Positions 8,306 to 16,879 of a DNA stretch of 64,000 nucleotides are shown piece by piece. Each line of letters opens with the position of its first letter. The first letter of the stretch is position 1. Below the pieces are notes generated by a model. That model was not told where the DNA came from, ran no database searches, and saw nothing but the letters and a program-made list of their open reading frames with translations. A program made the translations under genes and the position numbers. The DNA is from Erysipelotrichaceae bacterium. GTDB lineage: Bacteria > Bacillota_I > Bacilli_A > RFN20 > CAG-826. The stretch covers positions 1-64,000 of the forward strand of contig SVBE01000003.1 of assembly GCA_015059065.1 (NCBI GenBank), in the 5' to 3' direction.

Positions 8306-8337
8306 AGCATCAGGTATTTTGCTTGGTGCTTTTTTTG
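8306..8337 (+). terminator. Intrinsic terminator after glk
   Basis: A 9-bp stem including G-T pairs (AGCATCAGG at 8306-8314 with CTTGGTGCT at 8322-8330) is followed by seven T. It closes the ispE-glk unit. The -10 of the next gene lies immediately beyond it. Confidence 0.85.
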
Positions 8338-8340
8338 TTT

Positions 8341-8353
8341 TACAATATTGGTA
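8341..8353 (+). promoter_or_regulatory. Promoter giving a leaderless start for the lipoprotein at 8353
   Basis: The -10 TACAAT (8341-8346) lies exactly 6 nt before the ATG, with a weak -35 TTGCTT at 8319-8324 (16-nt spacer). No Shine-Dalgarno site is possible, so transcription would begin at or next to the ATG. Confidence 0.55.
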
Positions 8354-8937
8354 TGAAAAAGATAAACATCTTGTTGTTAGGTATACAAGCTACTGCTTTA
8401 GGGTCTTTATTTGGTTGTAGCAATAATAATGTGCTAGATGAATGGTATGGCGAATATACTTTATTATCAACAGAAGAAAGATGCACACTCGCCTTAAACA
8501 ACGATAAGACGTATATCATAAAATATTTAGATAACAGCTATTTGGGCTCTTACACTTATTATCAAGCCGAAGCAGATACTGGGTTCAAACCTAGAATATG
8601 CTATATACCAGGTAATTATTACCCAACAGATGGCTCTGGACGTGCATATGGCATTACTCTTTTATGTGGTGATAGTTTTACGAATTTACCAGATTCGTTT
8701 AAGAAATTCTTTAAGAATAATGTGGAAGGCAACCAACACCTATTTGTTCATACCTTCTATAATACTGACTCGTTCGTTAAATATGGGGTGACGGCAAAAA
8801 GTGTTGCTGTCGATAGCAACAAAACATATAAAGAGATTGTTTATTATCCTGACAGAATATCAGTGTGTTCGGTCTCCGGCGAACCGCTTTATAACGAGGA
8901 AAACGACCCGGATTTACACTTTATAAAAATATCGTAG
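8353..8937 (+). CDS. Putative lipoprotein, unknown function
   Basis: A 194-residue protein with a lipoprotein signal peptide: basic MKK, a hydrophobic stretch and lipobox SLFGC at residues about 20-24. The mature part (EWYGEYTLLSTEER and onward) looks like a small secreted beta-rich domain with several Tyr and Asn; I do not recognise it. The frame is open from 8323, but the ATG at 8353 yields the proper signal peptide. No Shine-Dalgarno is present; the -10 is 6 nt upstream. The gene is monocistronic between terminators. Confidence 0.75.
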   Translation: MKKINILLLGIQATALGSLFGCSNNNVLDEWYGEYTLLSTEERCTLALNNDKTYIIKYLDNSYLGSYTYYQAEADTGFKPRICYIPGNYYPTDGSGRAYGITLLCGDSFTNLPDSFKKFFKNNVEGNQHLFVHTFYNTDSFVKYGVTAKSVAVDSNKTYKEIVYYPDRISVCSVSGEPLYNEENDPDLHFIKIS

Positions 8938-8944
8938 AAAAATT

Positions 8945-8975
8945 AAAACCCACTTCCGAAAAAGTGGGTTTTTGT
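8945..8975. terminator. Bidirectional terminator between the lipoprotein gene and ppdK
   Basis: A 10-bp stem (AAACCCACTT at 8946-8955 with AAGTGGGTTT at 8962-8971) is flanked by A-rich sequence on the left and TTTTTG on the right. It can therefore serve the + strand lipoprotein gene and the - strand ppdK gene, which converge here. Confidence 0.85.
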
Positions 8976-8999
8976 TATGAATTTTTGCTCAAAACTCAA

Positions 9000-11633
9000 T
9001 TATCTTGGGTTTTTGATGTTGGCTTGAGCAGCGGCTAAACGTGCAACTGGAACACGGAATGGTGAACAGGAGACGTAGTCGAGACCAGCCTTGTGGTAGA
9101 ATTCGATGGATTTTGGATCGCCACCAGTTTCACCACAGACACCAACATGTAAGTCTGGTCTAGTAGCTCTACCGAGTTTAACAGCGTTAGCGACTAATTT
9201 ACCGACACCGTTTTGGTCAAGGGTCTTGAATGGATCTTCTTCAAAGATCTTGTTCTCGTAATAGGCTGGTAAGAACTTACCGGCGTCATCACGGGAGAAA
9301 CCGAATGTCATTTGCGTTAAGTCGTTAGTACCGAAGGAGAAGAATTCAGCTTCTTCAGCGATTTCGTCTGCTAATAAGGCAGCACGTGGAATTTCAATCA
9401 TTGTACCAACATGGTAATGCATATTGACACCTGCTTCTTTAATTAATTGATCAGCAGTTTCGCAGATGATCTTCTTCACGAATCTTAATTCTTTGACTTC
9501 GAGCACGAGTGGTACCATGATTTCTGGTTCAATGGCTTTGCCAGTTCTCTTGCTGACTGCTAACGCGGCCTTGATAATGGCTCTAGTTTGCATTCTGCAG
9601 ATTTCTGGATAAGTGACCGCTAAACGGCAACCACGGTGACCCATCATTGGGTTAGCTTCGTGTAATTCGTCGATTCTGTCGTGGACTTCTTCAACGCTCT
9701 TACCGATCGCTTTGGCTAACTCTTCGATTAAGCCTTCTTCTTGTGGTAAGAATTCGTGTAGAGGTGGATCTAATAAACGGACGTTGACATTGAATTCGCC
9801 CATTGTCTCATATAATCCTTCGAAGTCTTTTTGTTGCATTGGTTCGAGTTCTGCTAAAGCGGCTTCACGATCTTCAACCTTGTCAGCAAGGATCATCTTT
9901 CTCATGGAGAAGATTCTGTCTTTGTCGAAGAACATATGTTCAGTACGGCAGAGACCGATACCTTGTGCACCAAAGATCTTGGCTTGTTTGGCATCTCTTG
10001 GAGTGTCAGCGTTAGTTCTAACTTTTAACACTCTATTTTCATCGACCCACTTCATTAAGCGGCCGAAGTAACCACTAGTTAAATCTGGTTCAACAGTTTT
10101 GATTTCGCCAAAGTAGACGTTACCAGTGGAACCATCGATTGAGAATGTGTCTTGGTCAGTGTAAACCTTACCGTTGATAGTAACAGTCTTAGCTTCTTCA
10201 TCGATGATAGCAGCGGAACAACCACAGACACAGCATTTACCCATACCACGGGCAACGACAGCAGCGTGGCTAGTCATACCACCTCTCATTGTTAAGACCG
10301 CTTCAGCAGCGACCATACCAACGATATCTTCTGGAGAAGTTTCAGCTCTCACTAAGACGACCTTTTCACCAGCTTGATGTCTGGCTTCTGCTTCTTCAGC
10401 AGAGAAGGCTAATTTACCAGTACCAGCGCCTGGACCAGCAGCTAAGCCAGTGGCGATTGGAGTGGCTTTCTTGAGTTCATCTCTATCAAAGCCTGGTAAT
10501 AATAATTTATCGAATGTTAAGGCATCGATTCTTAAGACGGCTTCTTTTTCAGTGATTAAGCCTTCATCGACTAAATCACAAGCGATCTTTAAGGATGCAG
10601 CAGGAGTTCTCTTACCGTTTCTAGTTTGTAAGAAGTATAAGACACCGTCTTCAACAGTGAATTCCATATCTTGCATATCACGGTAATGGGCTTCCATTTT
10701 CTTGATAGTAGCAACGAATTGTTCGTAGACTTCTGGCATTCTCTTCTTTAATTCTTCGATATGAAGTGGAGTACGAATACCGGCAACGACGTCTTCGCCT
10801 TGTGCGTTTGGTAAGTATTCAGCGGAAATAACTTTTTCACCAGTACCTGGGTCTCTGGAGAAGGCAACACCTGTACCAGATGTTTCACCTTTGTTACCGA
10901 AGGCCATGGATTGAACGTTAACAGCAGTGCCCCAAGAATATGGGATGTTGTTCATCATACGATAAACGTTCGCACGTGGGTTGTCCCAGCTTCTGAAAAC
11001 CGCAGTAACGGCTTCAATTAATTGAACTTTTGGATCGGATGGGAATTCTTCACCAAATGTCTTTTTGTAGTAGTCTTTGTATTTGACGACTAAACCTTTT
11101 AATTCTTCCGCAGTGACTTCAGTGTCTAATTTGTAGCCTCTCTCTTTTTTGAGATCGTCTAACATCTTATCCATATCAGTACGTGGATGTCCTTTAGCAA
11201 TGTTAGTGAACATTAAGATGAAACGACGATAGCTATCATACGCAAATCTTTCGTTGTTTGTTTCTCTTGCTAAAGCGGCGACTGTCTCTTCGTTTAAGCC
11301 TAAGTTTAAGATGGTGTCCATCATACCTGGCATAGAGACACGAGCACCAGAACGAACAGAGACTAATAATGGTTTAGTGGTGCCACCAAAAGTTTTTCCT
11401 GTTTGTTTTTCAACACCTTTGACTGCCTCATAAATTTGATCGATGAGGAAGTCTGGTAATTTCTTACCTTGATCATAATAAAGTGTGCATGCTTCTGTGC
11501 TAATTGTAAATCCTTCTGGGATACGCACACCGATGTGGGTCATTTCAGCTAGACCCGCGCCTTTACCACCAAGAATTTCTTTTCCTAATCCATAGGCTTC
11601 TTGGAAGGGGTAAACATATTTCTTTTCGCTCAT
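9000..11633 (-). CDS. ppdK: Pyruvate, phosphate dikinase
   Basis: An 877-residue enzyme interconverting pyruvate + ATP + Pi and PEP + AMP + PPi. The ATP-grasp nucleotide domain is at the N-terminus (GKGAGLAEM). The swivelling phosphohistidine domain has MRGGMTSHAAVVARG near residue 455. The PEP/pyruvate barrel ends with the catalytic-Cys motif GVCGETGGDP near 831. In fermentative bacteria it often runs glycolytically with PPi or supports PEP synthesis. Transcribed alone from a promoter at about 11665, with a strong AGGAGGT Shine-Dalgarno site. Confidence 0.96.
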   Translation of the reverse strand: MSEKKYVYPFQEAYGLGKEILGGKGAGLAEMTHIGVRIPEGFTISTEACTLYYDQGKKLPDFLIDQIYEAVKGVEKQTGKTFGGTTKPLLVSVRSGARVSMPGMMDTILNLGLNEETVAALARETNNERFAYDSYRRFILMFTNIAKGHPRTDMDKMLDDLKKERGYKLDTEVTAEELKGLVVKYKDYYKKTFGEEFPSDPKVQLIEAVTAVFRSWDNPRANVYRMMNNIPYSWGTAVNVQSMAFGNKGETSGTGVAFSRDPGTGEKVISAEYLPNAQGEDVVAGIRTPLHIEELKKRMPEVYEQFVATIKKMEAHYRDMQDMEFTVEDGVLYFLQTRNGKRTPAASLKIACDLVDEGLITEKEAVLRIDALTFDKLLLPGFDRDELKKATPIATGLAAGPGAGTGKLAFSAEEAEARHQAGEKVVLVRAETSPEDIVGMVAAEAVLTMRGGMTSHAAVVARGMGKCCVCGCSAAIIDEEAKTVTINGKVYTDQDTFSIDGSTGNVYFGEIKTVEPDLTSGYFGRLMKWVDENRVLKVRTNADTPRDAKQAKIFGAQGIGLCRTEHMFFDKDRIFSMRKMILADKVEDREAALAELEPMQQKDFEGLYETMGEFNVNVRLLDPPLHEFLPQEEGLIEELAKAIGKSVEEVHDRIDELHEANPMMGHRGCRLAVTYPEICRMQTRAIIKAALAVSKRTGKAIEPEIMVPLVLEVKELRFVKKIICETADQLIKEAGVNMHYHVGTMIEIPRAALLADEIAEEAEFFSFGTNDLTQMTFGFSRDDAGKFLPAYYENKIFEEDPFKTLDQNGVGKLVANAVKLGRATRPDLHVGVCGETGGDPKSIEFYHKAGLDYVSCSPFRVPVARLAAAQANIKNPR

Positions 11634-11665
11634 AAATACCTCCTATAAGCACTCACGGGTGTATT

Positions 11666-11671
11666 ATATCA
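11666..11671 (-). promoter_or_regulatory. ppdK promoter -10
   Basis: On the minus strand a consensus TATAAT preceded by TGa (extended -10) lies about 32 nt before the ppdK ATG, leaving a leader that carries the AGGAGGT Shine-Dalgarno site. A perfect 7-bp dyad lies upstream at 11715-11731. Confidence 0.65.
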
Positions 11672-11714
11672 TGCTAGCGCATATGTATGTAATAAAATTT
11701 ATGCGCGCAATATA

Positions 11715-11731
11715 AAGTATCTATGATACTT
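11715..11731. promoter_or_regulatory. Perfect dyad upstream of the ppdK promoter, possible operator
   Basis: AAGTATC-TAT-GATACTT is a perfect inverted repeat centred about 50 nt upstream of the ppdK -10. It is not followed by a T run, so it is more likely a protein-binding site than a terminator. The binding factor is unknown. Confidence 0.35.
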
Positions 11732-11743
11732 AAGTACAAAATA

Positions 11744-11765
11744 AAAAGCACACTAAGGTGCTTTT
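11744..11765 (-). terminator. Terminator after fruK
   Basis: The palindrome AAAAGCAC...GTGCTTTT (11744-11765) reads on the minus strand as a stem followed by TTTTTATTTT. It lies just after the fruK stop and ends the birA-fruK unit. Confidence 0.75.
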
Positions 11766-11785
11766 GCTAGATAAGGGTATATTTT

Positions 11786-12691
11786 TTACTCCATTTGCTC
11801 GAATAAAGACTCCGCTAATTCCTTGCTAGCGAGGTCTTCGCTGAAGGCTGTCGCGCTACCTGTTGCGACACCTTTTTTAAAGGCTCTAATCATATCATAA
11901 CTATCGAGATATTCGTCGATAAAGCCAGCAACCAAGCCATCGCCCGCGCCTACTGTATGTATCACTTTTCCTTGAGGTGCTTTTACTTTGATTGGTTCAA
12001 TATCCTTACCAACTAATAAGGCTCCGTCTCCACCTAAGGAAACGATTACGTTTGTTGCCCCTCTTTTAATCATTTCTTTAGCAGCGGCAATTAGTTCTTC
12101 ATCGTTATTGATTGTAACCTTTAATGCGCTCTCTAATTCCCTTTTGTTTGGTTTGATGAGGAATGGGTGATATTTCAAACAGTTGAGTAAGATATCGCCC
12201 TCAGCATCAACAATAATTAAACAATCGTTATCAACCACTCTTGCGAGAATTAATTCATAAATATTGTTTGGAAGACTAGACGGAATTGTTCCAGAGATGA
12301 TGAGGGTGTCGTTTCTTCCTAATCTTTCTAATGTTTTAATGAGTTGCTCGATTTCATAGTCACCGATGTTAGGGCCTTGACCGTTGATAGCGGTTTCGTT
12401 CCCATTACACCTAATCTTCACATTCACACGAGTGTTGCCTTCTACTTCAATAAAACGCGAAGACACATGGTGATCTTCTAATTCTCTAATAATGAAATCG
12501 CCTGTAAATCCAGCGAGGAAACCAGTGGCAACACTACCTCTTCCTAGATTAGACAAAGTCATTGAAACATTAACGCCTTTTCCTCCGGGATAATATTCCT
12601 CTTTAATCGTTCTATTTAATTCCCCAGGAACAAAACTATTAAGATCAACAACATAGTCAATCGCTGGTGAGAACGTCACTGTATAAATCAT
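11786..12691 (-). CDS. fruK: 1-phosphofructokinase-type PfkB-family sugar kinase
   Basis: A 301-residue ribokinase/PfkB-family kinase. The N-terminal signature PGGKGVNVSMTLSNLG and the C-terminal signature TVGAGDGLVAGF (with the catalytic Asp) are present. The opening MIYTVTFSPAIDYVV matches the 1-phosphofructokinase / tagatose-6-phosphate kinase subgroup (FruK/LacC). FruK makes fructose-1,6-bisphosphate from fructose-1-phosphate imported by a PTS; no fru PTS gene is in the window, so the substrate is inferred. A strong AGGAGG Shine-Dalgarno precedes the ATG. It lies 48 nt downstream of birA. Confidence 0.82.
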   Translation of the reverse strand: MIYTVTFSPAIDYVVDLNSFVPGELNRTIKEEYYPGGKGVNVSMTLSNLGRGSVATGFLAGFTGDFIIRELEDHHVSSRFIEVEGNTRVNVKIRCNGNETAINGQGPNIGDYEIEQLIKTLERLGRNDTLIISGTIPSSLPNNIYELILARVVDNDCLIIVDAEGDILLNCLKYHPFLIKPNKRELESALKVTINNDEELIAAAKEMIKRGATNVIVSLGGDGALLVGKDIEPIKVKAPQGKVIHTVGAGDGLVAGFIDEYLDSYDMIRAFKKGVATGSATAFSEDLASKELAESLFEQME

Positions 12692-12739
12692 CTAATATTT
12701 CCTCCTGTTTTCTAAAATAATGCGTATTTTGTGGTAATT

Positions 12740-13447
12740 TTATTTAATTTTTGATACTTCTGAAGATGAAAGTGGGGTGATTGTTTCGCCCTTGCTAACC
12801 AAAAGTTCGCCGTTGTCGTTAATCCCTAACGCAATGCCTTCTTCTTCACTATTTGTTGAGGCGTTAAAATAAGTAATTTCTTTTCTTAATAAGTAGTTGT
12901 GATTATTGAAATTTTCTATGATTGTGTTTTTAAAGGAATCGTAGTTTTTCAACTGTGAAACAACGTATTCAATAAATACTGTTCTCATCCTTTCGATATC
13001 AAACGTTTTTCCGAGTTCTAATGATAAGGAAGTCGCGTTTTCTACGCCTTTAAATTCTGTTTGATTTACATTTAAACCAACGCCGATTACGACATAGTCT
13101 GGAAGTCTTCCTTGAAGTAATATGCCGCATATCTTTTTGTCTTTAACCATCACATCGTTTGGCCACTTTAAAGATAAGTTGTCTTCATACATATATCCTT
13201 TTAAGAAATCAAGGATGATAACCCCCATCGATATCGACAAGAGTTTAAATGAGTCAACGAGCTTTTTATCTTTGATGATGATGGAAAAGAGAACGTTCTC
13301 ACCATTATTATCAACCCAACTATGACCTGTCCTTCCTAATCCTGCGGTTTGATGGGATGCAGAAATAACATCTAGATTATCAAACCAATCTGGATGGTCC
13401 ATCAAATATCTTGATGTGGAATCAATTACGTCTATATGCTTAATCAT
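12740..13447 (-). CDS. birA: Biotin--[biotin carboxyl carrier] ligase
   Basis: A 235-residue, group I biotin protein ligase without the N-terminal DNA-binding domain, so it is an enzyme rather than a repressor. Visible motifs are the biotinyl-AMP loop (QTAGLGRTGHSW; the usual RGR is reduced to LGR), LKWPNDVMV and the CGILLQ strand. It would charge Lys-80 of the biotin carrier protein encoded at 16196. The ATG at 13447 overlaps the upstream stop as ATGA; an in-frame TTG at 13459 is less likely. Confidence 0.9.
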   Translation of the reverse strand: MIKHIDVIDSTSRYLMDHPDWFDNLDVISASHQTAGLGRTGHSWVDNNGENVLFSIIIKDKKLVDSFKLLSISMGVIILDFLKGYMYEDNLSLKWPNDVMVKDKKICGILLQGRLPDYVVIGVGLNVNQTEFKGVENATSLSLELGKTFDIERMRTVFIEYVVSQLKNYDSFKNTIIENFNNHNYLLRKEITYFNASTNSEEEGIALGINDNGELLVSKGETITPLSSSEVSKIK

Positions 13448-14799
13448 ACTGTTGGCCAAGTCCTATTCGTTTTAAACCATTCTGTGTCTTTTAATATCAC
13501 AGAGTTGTTGCTACCTGCGATGGTGTAATCTTTACCATTCTCAGATTTGAAACAGATATTACCGTTCATTGATGTATAACCGGTATGTCCATCTGTTGTC
13601 ACCGTGGTTACATAAATGTAACTTGTGTATTTAGCGATGTTATTAATCGCTGTTTGGGTTGGGAATTGATTATCAACGTTCTTGGTGTATTCATCGTTGC
13701 CCGCGCAGCAACATATACAGACGTTCTCAGGTGTAATCTTGCTAAGTAAGGTGTCGGTATTTGATGTTTTAGAGCCGTGGTGGCCGCCTTTAAAGAGTTG
13801 AACGTGTGGTAATTCGTTTAACGCCACTAAAGAGGCTTCTCCGTCCTTTTCCAAGTCACCAGTGAATAAATAGTGGTTTTGATTATTGTGAGTGAATAAA
13901 GCACAGACGGAATAATCGTTTTCATCACTGGTTGTTTCGTGATAGAAACGCTGATCAAGAATTGTCATCTTTACATAATCGTTGATTGTGTATTCTTTCT
14001 TTGCTCCACCAGTTTCTGCAACGCACTGTGCAGCGGTGTAATGATGTTCCATATCACCCCTTGCTAATGCTGCGTCTCTTTTTGTGACATGGTTGTTATA
14101 TAAAGTGGTATCAGAGTTAGTCAAAGCAAAATCAATTAAAGTACCGATTTTATATGAATCAAAGATTCCAGAAATCTTGCTTGTACCGACAAATCCTGCG
14201 ATGTGGTCTTTGTGCGCGTGTGTTGCGATAACATATTCTAATTTGCCGTCTTCACAGTATTTGTTGACGAATTCTTTAATCGTGCCCGCACTTGATTGAA
14301 TGCTGCCCGCATCGATTAAAATATCGACATCACCAGCTTTGATATAAGTTGAATCACCAGTGTTATAACAACCTAATTCTAAGAAGTTGATGCTCATGCC
14401 AGAAGGTGTTTCTAATTTTGGATTATATTCTGCGTGAGCGTGACTTGACGAATGTTCTTCTGAACTTGAAACTGGTTCGCTTGATGAATACTCTTCTGAA
14501 CTTGAAACTGGTTCGCTTGATGAACGTTCTTCTGAACTAGAAATCGTCTCGCTTGAAAGTGGTTCTGAAGAACTGGAAATAGTTTGGCTTGTGGTTGGTT
14601 CAGATGAACTACCACCTTGTGGTCCAATCTTATCCTTTAAGAATAAGAAATAAACCGCTAATCCGATGCCAACAGCAAGGACTAGCACTAGTAATATAAT
14701 AAAAAAAGCTTTAGGGTTCTTTTTCGCCATTTTAGTGGCGGTTTTTACAGCTTTCTTTTGGTATTTGTTTGAAGAATTAGATTTCTTTTTATTTGCCAT
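13444..14799 (-). CDS. Membrane-anchored metallo-beta-lactamase-fold hydrolase with Ser/Glu-rich linker
   Basis: A 451-residue protein. A Lys-rich N-terminus is followed by one transmembrane helix (about 33-53), then a low-complexity Ser/Glu/Pro linker (about 60-122) with 12-residue repeats, then an extracellular MBL domain. The metal motif HAHKDH and the later FTGDLEKDG and HHGSKTSNTD match the ComEC/Rec2 C-terminal type of MBL domain. The domain is likely outside the cell, tethered to the membrane. Family relatives are implicated in DNA uptake or nucleotide hydrolysis; here the role is unknown. Strong AGGAGGGG Shine-Dalgarno, overlapping the stop of the 38-aa ORF. Confidence 0.82.
   Translation of the reverse strand: MANKKKSNSSNKYQKKAVKTATKMAKKNPKAFFIILLVLVLAVGIGLAVYFLFLKDKIGPQGGSSSEPTTSQTISSSSEPLSSETISSSEERSSSEPVSSSEEYSSSEPVSSSEEHSSSHAHAEYNPKLETPSGMSINFLELGCYNTGDSTYIKAGDVDILIDAGSIQSSAGTIKEFVNKYCEDGKLEYVIATHAHKDHIAGFVGTSKISGIFDSYKIGTLIDFALTNSDTTLYNNHVTKRDAALARGDMEHHYTAAQCVAETGGAKKEYTINDYVKMTILDQRFYHETTSDENDYSVCALFTHNNQNHYLFTGDLEKDGEASLVALNELPHVQLFKGGHHGSKTSNTDTLLSKITPENVCICCCAGNDEYTKNVDNQFPTQTAINNIAKYTSYIYVTTVTTDGHTGYTSMNGNICFKSENGKDYTIAGSNNSVILKDTEWFKTNRTWPTV
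14455..14560 (-). repeat. 36-nt tandem repeats encoding the Ser/Glu linker
   Basis: Two nearly identical 36-nt units (14455-14490, 14491-14526) and a decayed third encode the 12-residue motif SSSEEYSSSEPV. They form the flexible linker between the membrane helix and the MBL domain. Such repeats can vary in copy number by slippage. Confidence 0.8.
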
Positions 14800-14808
14800 A
14801 GACCCCTC

Positions 14809-14925
14809 CTAACTATTTAATACGATCGCAACCGCGCTTGTCGCAAACATCGCAATAACGATAATAATAACGATGATGCGAAACAATATTTTCTTGGTGC
14901 GTTTTTTCTGGTCTCTAGTTGCCAT
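14809..14925 (-). CDS. Small single-pass membrane peptide (38 aa)
   Basis: A short frame reading MATRDQKKRTKKILFR, then about 20 hydrophobic residues (IIVIIIVIAMFATSAVAIV) and LNS. It has a basic cytoplasmic head and one membrane helix. Its stop TAG is part of the Shine-Dalgarno region of the MBL gene (14809-14799), so the two are probably translationally coupled. A -10-like TAAACT lies exactly 6 nt before its ATG and no Shine-Dalgarno site exists. No homologue is recognised. It could be an assembly partner or a leader peptide. Confidence 0.55.
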   Translation of the reverse strand: MATRDQKKRTKKILFRIIVIIIVIAMFATSAVAIVLNS

Positions 14926-14931
14926 ATAACT

Positions 14932-14937
14932 AGTTTA
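14932..14937 (-). promoter_or_regulatory. Putative leaderless promoter -10 for the sORF-MBL-birA-fruK unit
   Basis: TAAACT on the minus strand lies 6 nt before the ATG of the 38-aa ORF, with no Shine-Dalgarno. The spacing is the same as at 8341, 20041, 32594 and 58451. No clear -35 is visible. Confidence 0.4.
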
Positions 14938-14944
14938 GACCAAA

Positions 14945-14972
14945 GTAAATAAAAACGCCACATTTGTGGCGT
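14945..14972 (-). terminator. Terminator of the oad operon
   Basis: An 18-nt palindrome (ACGCCACA...TGTGGCGT, 14955-14972) is followed on the minus strand by TTTTTATTTA. It lies 22 nt after the oadB stop. Confidence 0.85.
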
Positions 14973-14993
14973 AATTATTGAATCTATTTTTGA

Positions 14994-16190
14994 TTATAAG
15001 AAGATGGCCATTAAGATACCAGCGGCAATCGCACTTCCGATAACACCAGCGACGTTTGGTCCCATCGCATGCATTAATAAGAAGTTGCTTGGGTCTTCTT
15101 TTTGACCTTCTCTTTGGACGACACGAGCTGCCATTGGAACAGCAGAGACACCCGCAATACCAATCATTGGGTTAACTTTACCTTTTGTAAGTACACACAT
15201 GAGTTTGCCACCAAGAAGTCCGCTTATACCAGCGAGGATGAAGGCTCCGATACCTAAAGCGAAAATCTTAAGAGTTTCCACAGTTAAGAATGCGGCACCT
15301 TGAGCAGTTGCTCCGACAGAAAGTCCTAACGCTATTGTGCAAATATATAATAATGCGTTTGCGACTGTGTGGACTAAGTTTGGCACTAAACCAGATTCTT
15401 TGATTAAGTTACCGAGCATTAAGCATCCGATAAGAGGTGTTGCTCCTGGAACGATTAAGGCCACGATTAATGTAACGATAATTGGGAAGAGAATCTTTTC
15501 TCTCTTGCTCACTTCCCTGAGTTGTTGCATCTTGATTGTTCTTTCCTTTTTAGTGGTAAAGAGCTTGATGATAGGTGGGAAGATAACAGGGACAAGAGCC
15601 ATGTAGGAATAGGCTGCTAAGGCAATTGGGGCTAATAAGTTTAAGGAAGCGCCACCAGAAGCGTTTAACATCTTAGAAGAAACTAAGATAGCGGTTGGGC
15701 CATCCGCACCACCGATGATGCCAATAGAGGCTGCTTCGTAACCGTTAAAGCCTAAGGCAATGGCTAGGAAGAAAGCGGCAAAGATACCAATTTGGGCAGC
15801 CGCGCCTAATAACATTGTCTTCTTATTAGAAATAAGTGGACCAAAGTCTGTAGTAGCGCCGATACCAAGGAAGATTAAACACGGATATATTTCGTATTTA
15901 ACTCCGTAATACAGATAACCAAGCAAACCAGAATATTGATAGTCGATAACCGTGCCTTCCGCATCAGTGATCGCTGTCTTTGTAAAGATATGAGCTCCTG
16001 GAATATTGGTTAAGATGATACCAAAGGAGATAGGTATTAATAAATAAGGTTCAAATTTGAATACTAAGGCGAGTACGAGGAAAAAGACTCCAACGAGAAT
16101 CATCACCAAATTCATCCATCCACCATTTTGGAAGAATCCGGCGACTCCGCTGGTCTCAAAGAACTCACCAATTAAAGACCAGATATTCAT
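14994..16190 (-). CDS. oadB: Na+-translocating oxaloacetate (acyl-CoA) decarboxylase, beta subunit
   Basis: A 398-residue polytopic membrane protein, the Na+-pumping subunit of biotin-dependent decarboxylases. It couples decarboxylation of carboxybiotin to Na+ export. The family landmarks are the DFGPLISNKKTMLLGAAAQ segment and the conserved GIIGGADGPT loop near residue 165 containing the Asp required for Na+ transport. Length (about 400) and about nine helices are typical. It is the last gene of pckA-oadA-oadG-carrier-oadB, 5 nt after the carrier gene. Substrate (oxaloacetate) is inferred from neighbours. Confidence 0.93.
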   Translation of the reverse strand: MNIWSLIGEFFETSGVAGFFQNGGWMNLVMILVGVFFLVLALVFKFEPYLLIPISFGIILTNIPGAHIFTKTAITDAEGTVIDYQYSGLLGYLYYGVKYEIYPCLIFLGIGATTDFGPLISNKKTMLLGAAAQIGIFAAFFLAIALGFNGYEAASIGIIGGADGPTAILVSSKMLNASGGASLNLLAPIALAAYSYMALVPVIFPPIIKLFTTKKERTIKMQQLREVSKREKILFPIIVTLIVALIVPGATPLIGCLMLGNLIKESGLVPNLVHTVANALLYICTIALGLSVGATAQGAAFLTVETLKIFALGIGAFILAGISGLLGGKLMCVLTKGKVNPMIGIAGVSAVPMAARVVQREGQKEDPSNFLLMHAMGPNVAGVIGSAIAAGILMAIFL

Positions 16191-16195
16191 TGTTA

Positions 16196-16540
16196 CTATT
16201 CTAATGTGATTAATGGTTCGCCGTTATTGACCGCGTTACCAACTTTGGCAACGATTGAGGCCACTTTACCAGCGATTGGGGATGGGACTTCGTTTTCGAG
16301 TTTCATCGCTTCGACAACAGCAACGACGTCACCGACTTTGATTGTGTCACCAACTTTAACTTTGATGGCCACAACTTTACCAGCGATTGGAGCGTTGACG
16401 CTTTGACCACCAGTGGATTTAACTGGTTCAGATTTGGCTTCAGCTTTTGCTTCTGGAGCGACACTGCCAGATTTTTCACCGACGGCTTCAAGTTCCACTT
16501 CGTAAACTTTTCCGTTTACCTTTACACGATAAGTTTTCAT
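16196..16540 (-). CDS. Biotin carboxyl carrier protein of the decarboxylase
   Basis: A 114-residue biotinyl carrier. The N-terminal 20 residues (MKTYRVKVNGKVYEVELEAV) and an Ala/Glu/Lys-rich linker lead to a biotinyl domain with the target lysine at position 80 in VEAMKLENE. It carries CO2 from the carboxyltransferase subunit to the membrane pump. In many bacteria this domain is the C-terminus of OadA; here it is a separate gene, as in methylmalonyl-CoA decarboxylase-type organisation. It abuts oadG (shared ATG/stop region) and is charged by the BirA encoded at 12740. Confidence 0.92.
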   Translation of the reverse strand: MKTYRVKVNGKVYEVELEAVGEKSGSVAPEAKAEAKSEPVKSTGGQSVNAPIAGKVVAIKVKVGDTIKVGDVVAVVEAMKLENEVPSPIAGKVASIVAKVGNAVNNGEPLITLE

Positions 16541-16869
16541 TATTTTATCTCCTTTACACTAACTAATTTGACATCTTTTTTAATTTCGCTTTGATAATCG
16601 ATTGTCGCGACTAATACAGCAGCAACCATATCTTCATCGTTTTCATTAAATTGCGCAGGTTTTGCAACATTTTCTTCGACTTTTGCAGGTTTTTTTGCTG
16701 CGTCTAGTTCTTTTTTAAGATCGATATATCCAAGAGCTTTAAATACTAGATGAGTGATTAAGATGATGGCTCCTAAAATGAGGAAGACCATCAAGATTGC
16801 CACGACAGCAGCGATTGCAGAATCGCCCCATTGGTAAGTTTGGCTACCATCCATAACTGCGTAAAACAT
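16540..16869 (-). CDS. oadG: Oxaloacetate decarboxylase gamma-type small membrane subunit
   Basis: A 109-residue protein with one N-terminal membrane helix (about 18-42) followed by a charged cytoplasmic tail rich in Lys, Ala and Glu. This matches OadG-type subunits, which stabilise the alpha-beta complex. Sequence conservation in this family is low, so the call rests on size, topology and position between oadA (10 nt upstream) and the biotin carrier gene. Confidence 0.8.
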   Translation of the reverse strand: MFYAVMDGSQTYQWGDSAIAAVVAILMVFLILGAIILITHLVFKALGYIDLKKELDAAKKPAKVEENVAKPAQFNENDEDMVAAVLVATIDYQSEIKKDVKLVSVKEIK

Positions 16870-16879
16870 AACTTACCTC

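Noticed and set aside
14455-14560. Possible CRISPR-like repeats
   Set aside because: Contiguous in-frame 36-nt repeats without spacers, encoding a Ser/Glu linker.
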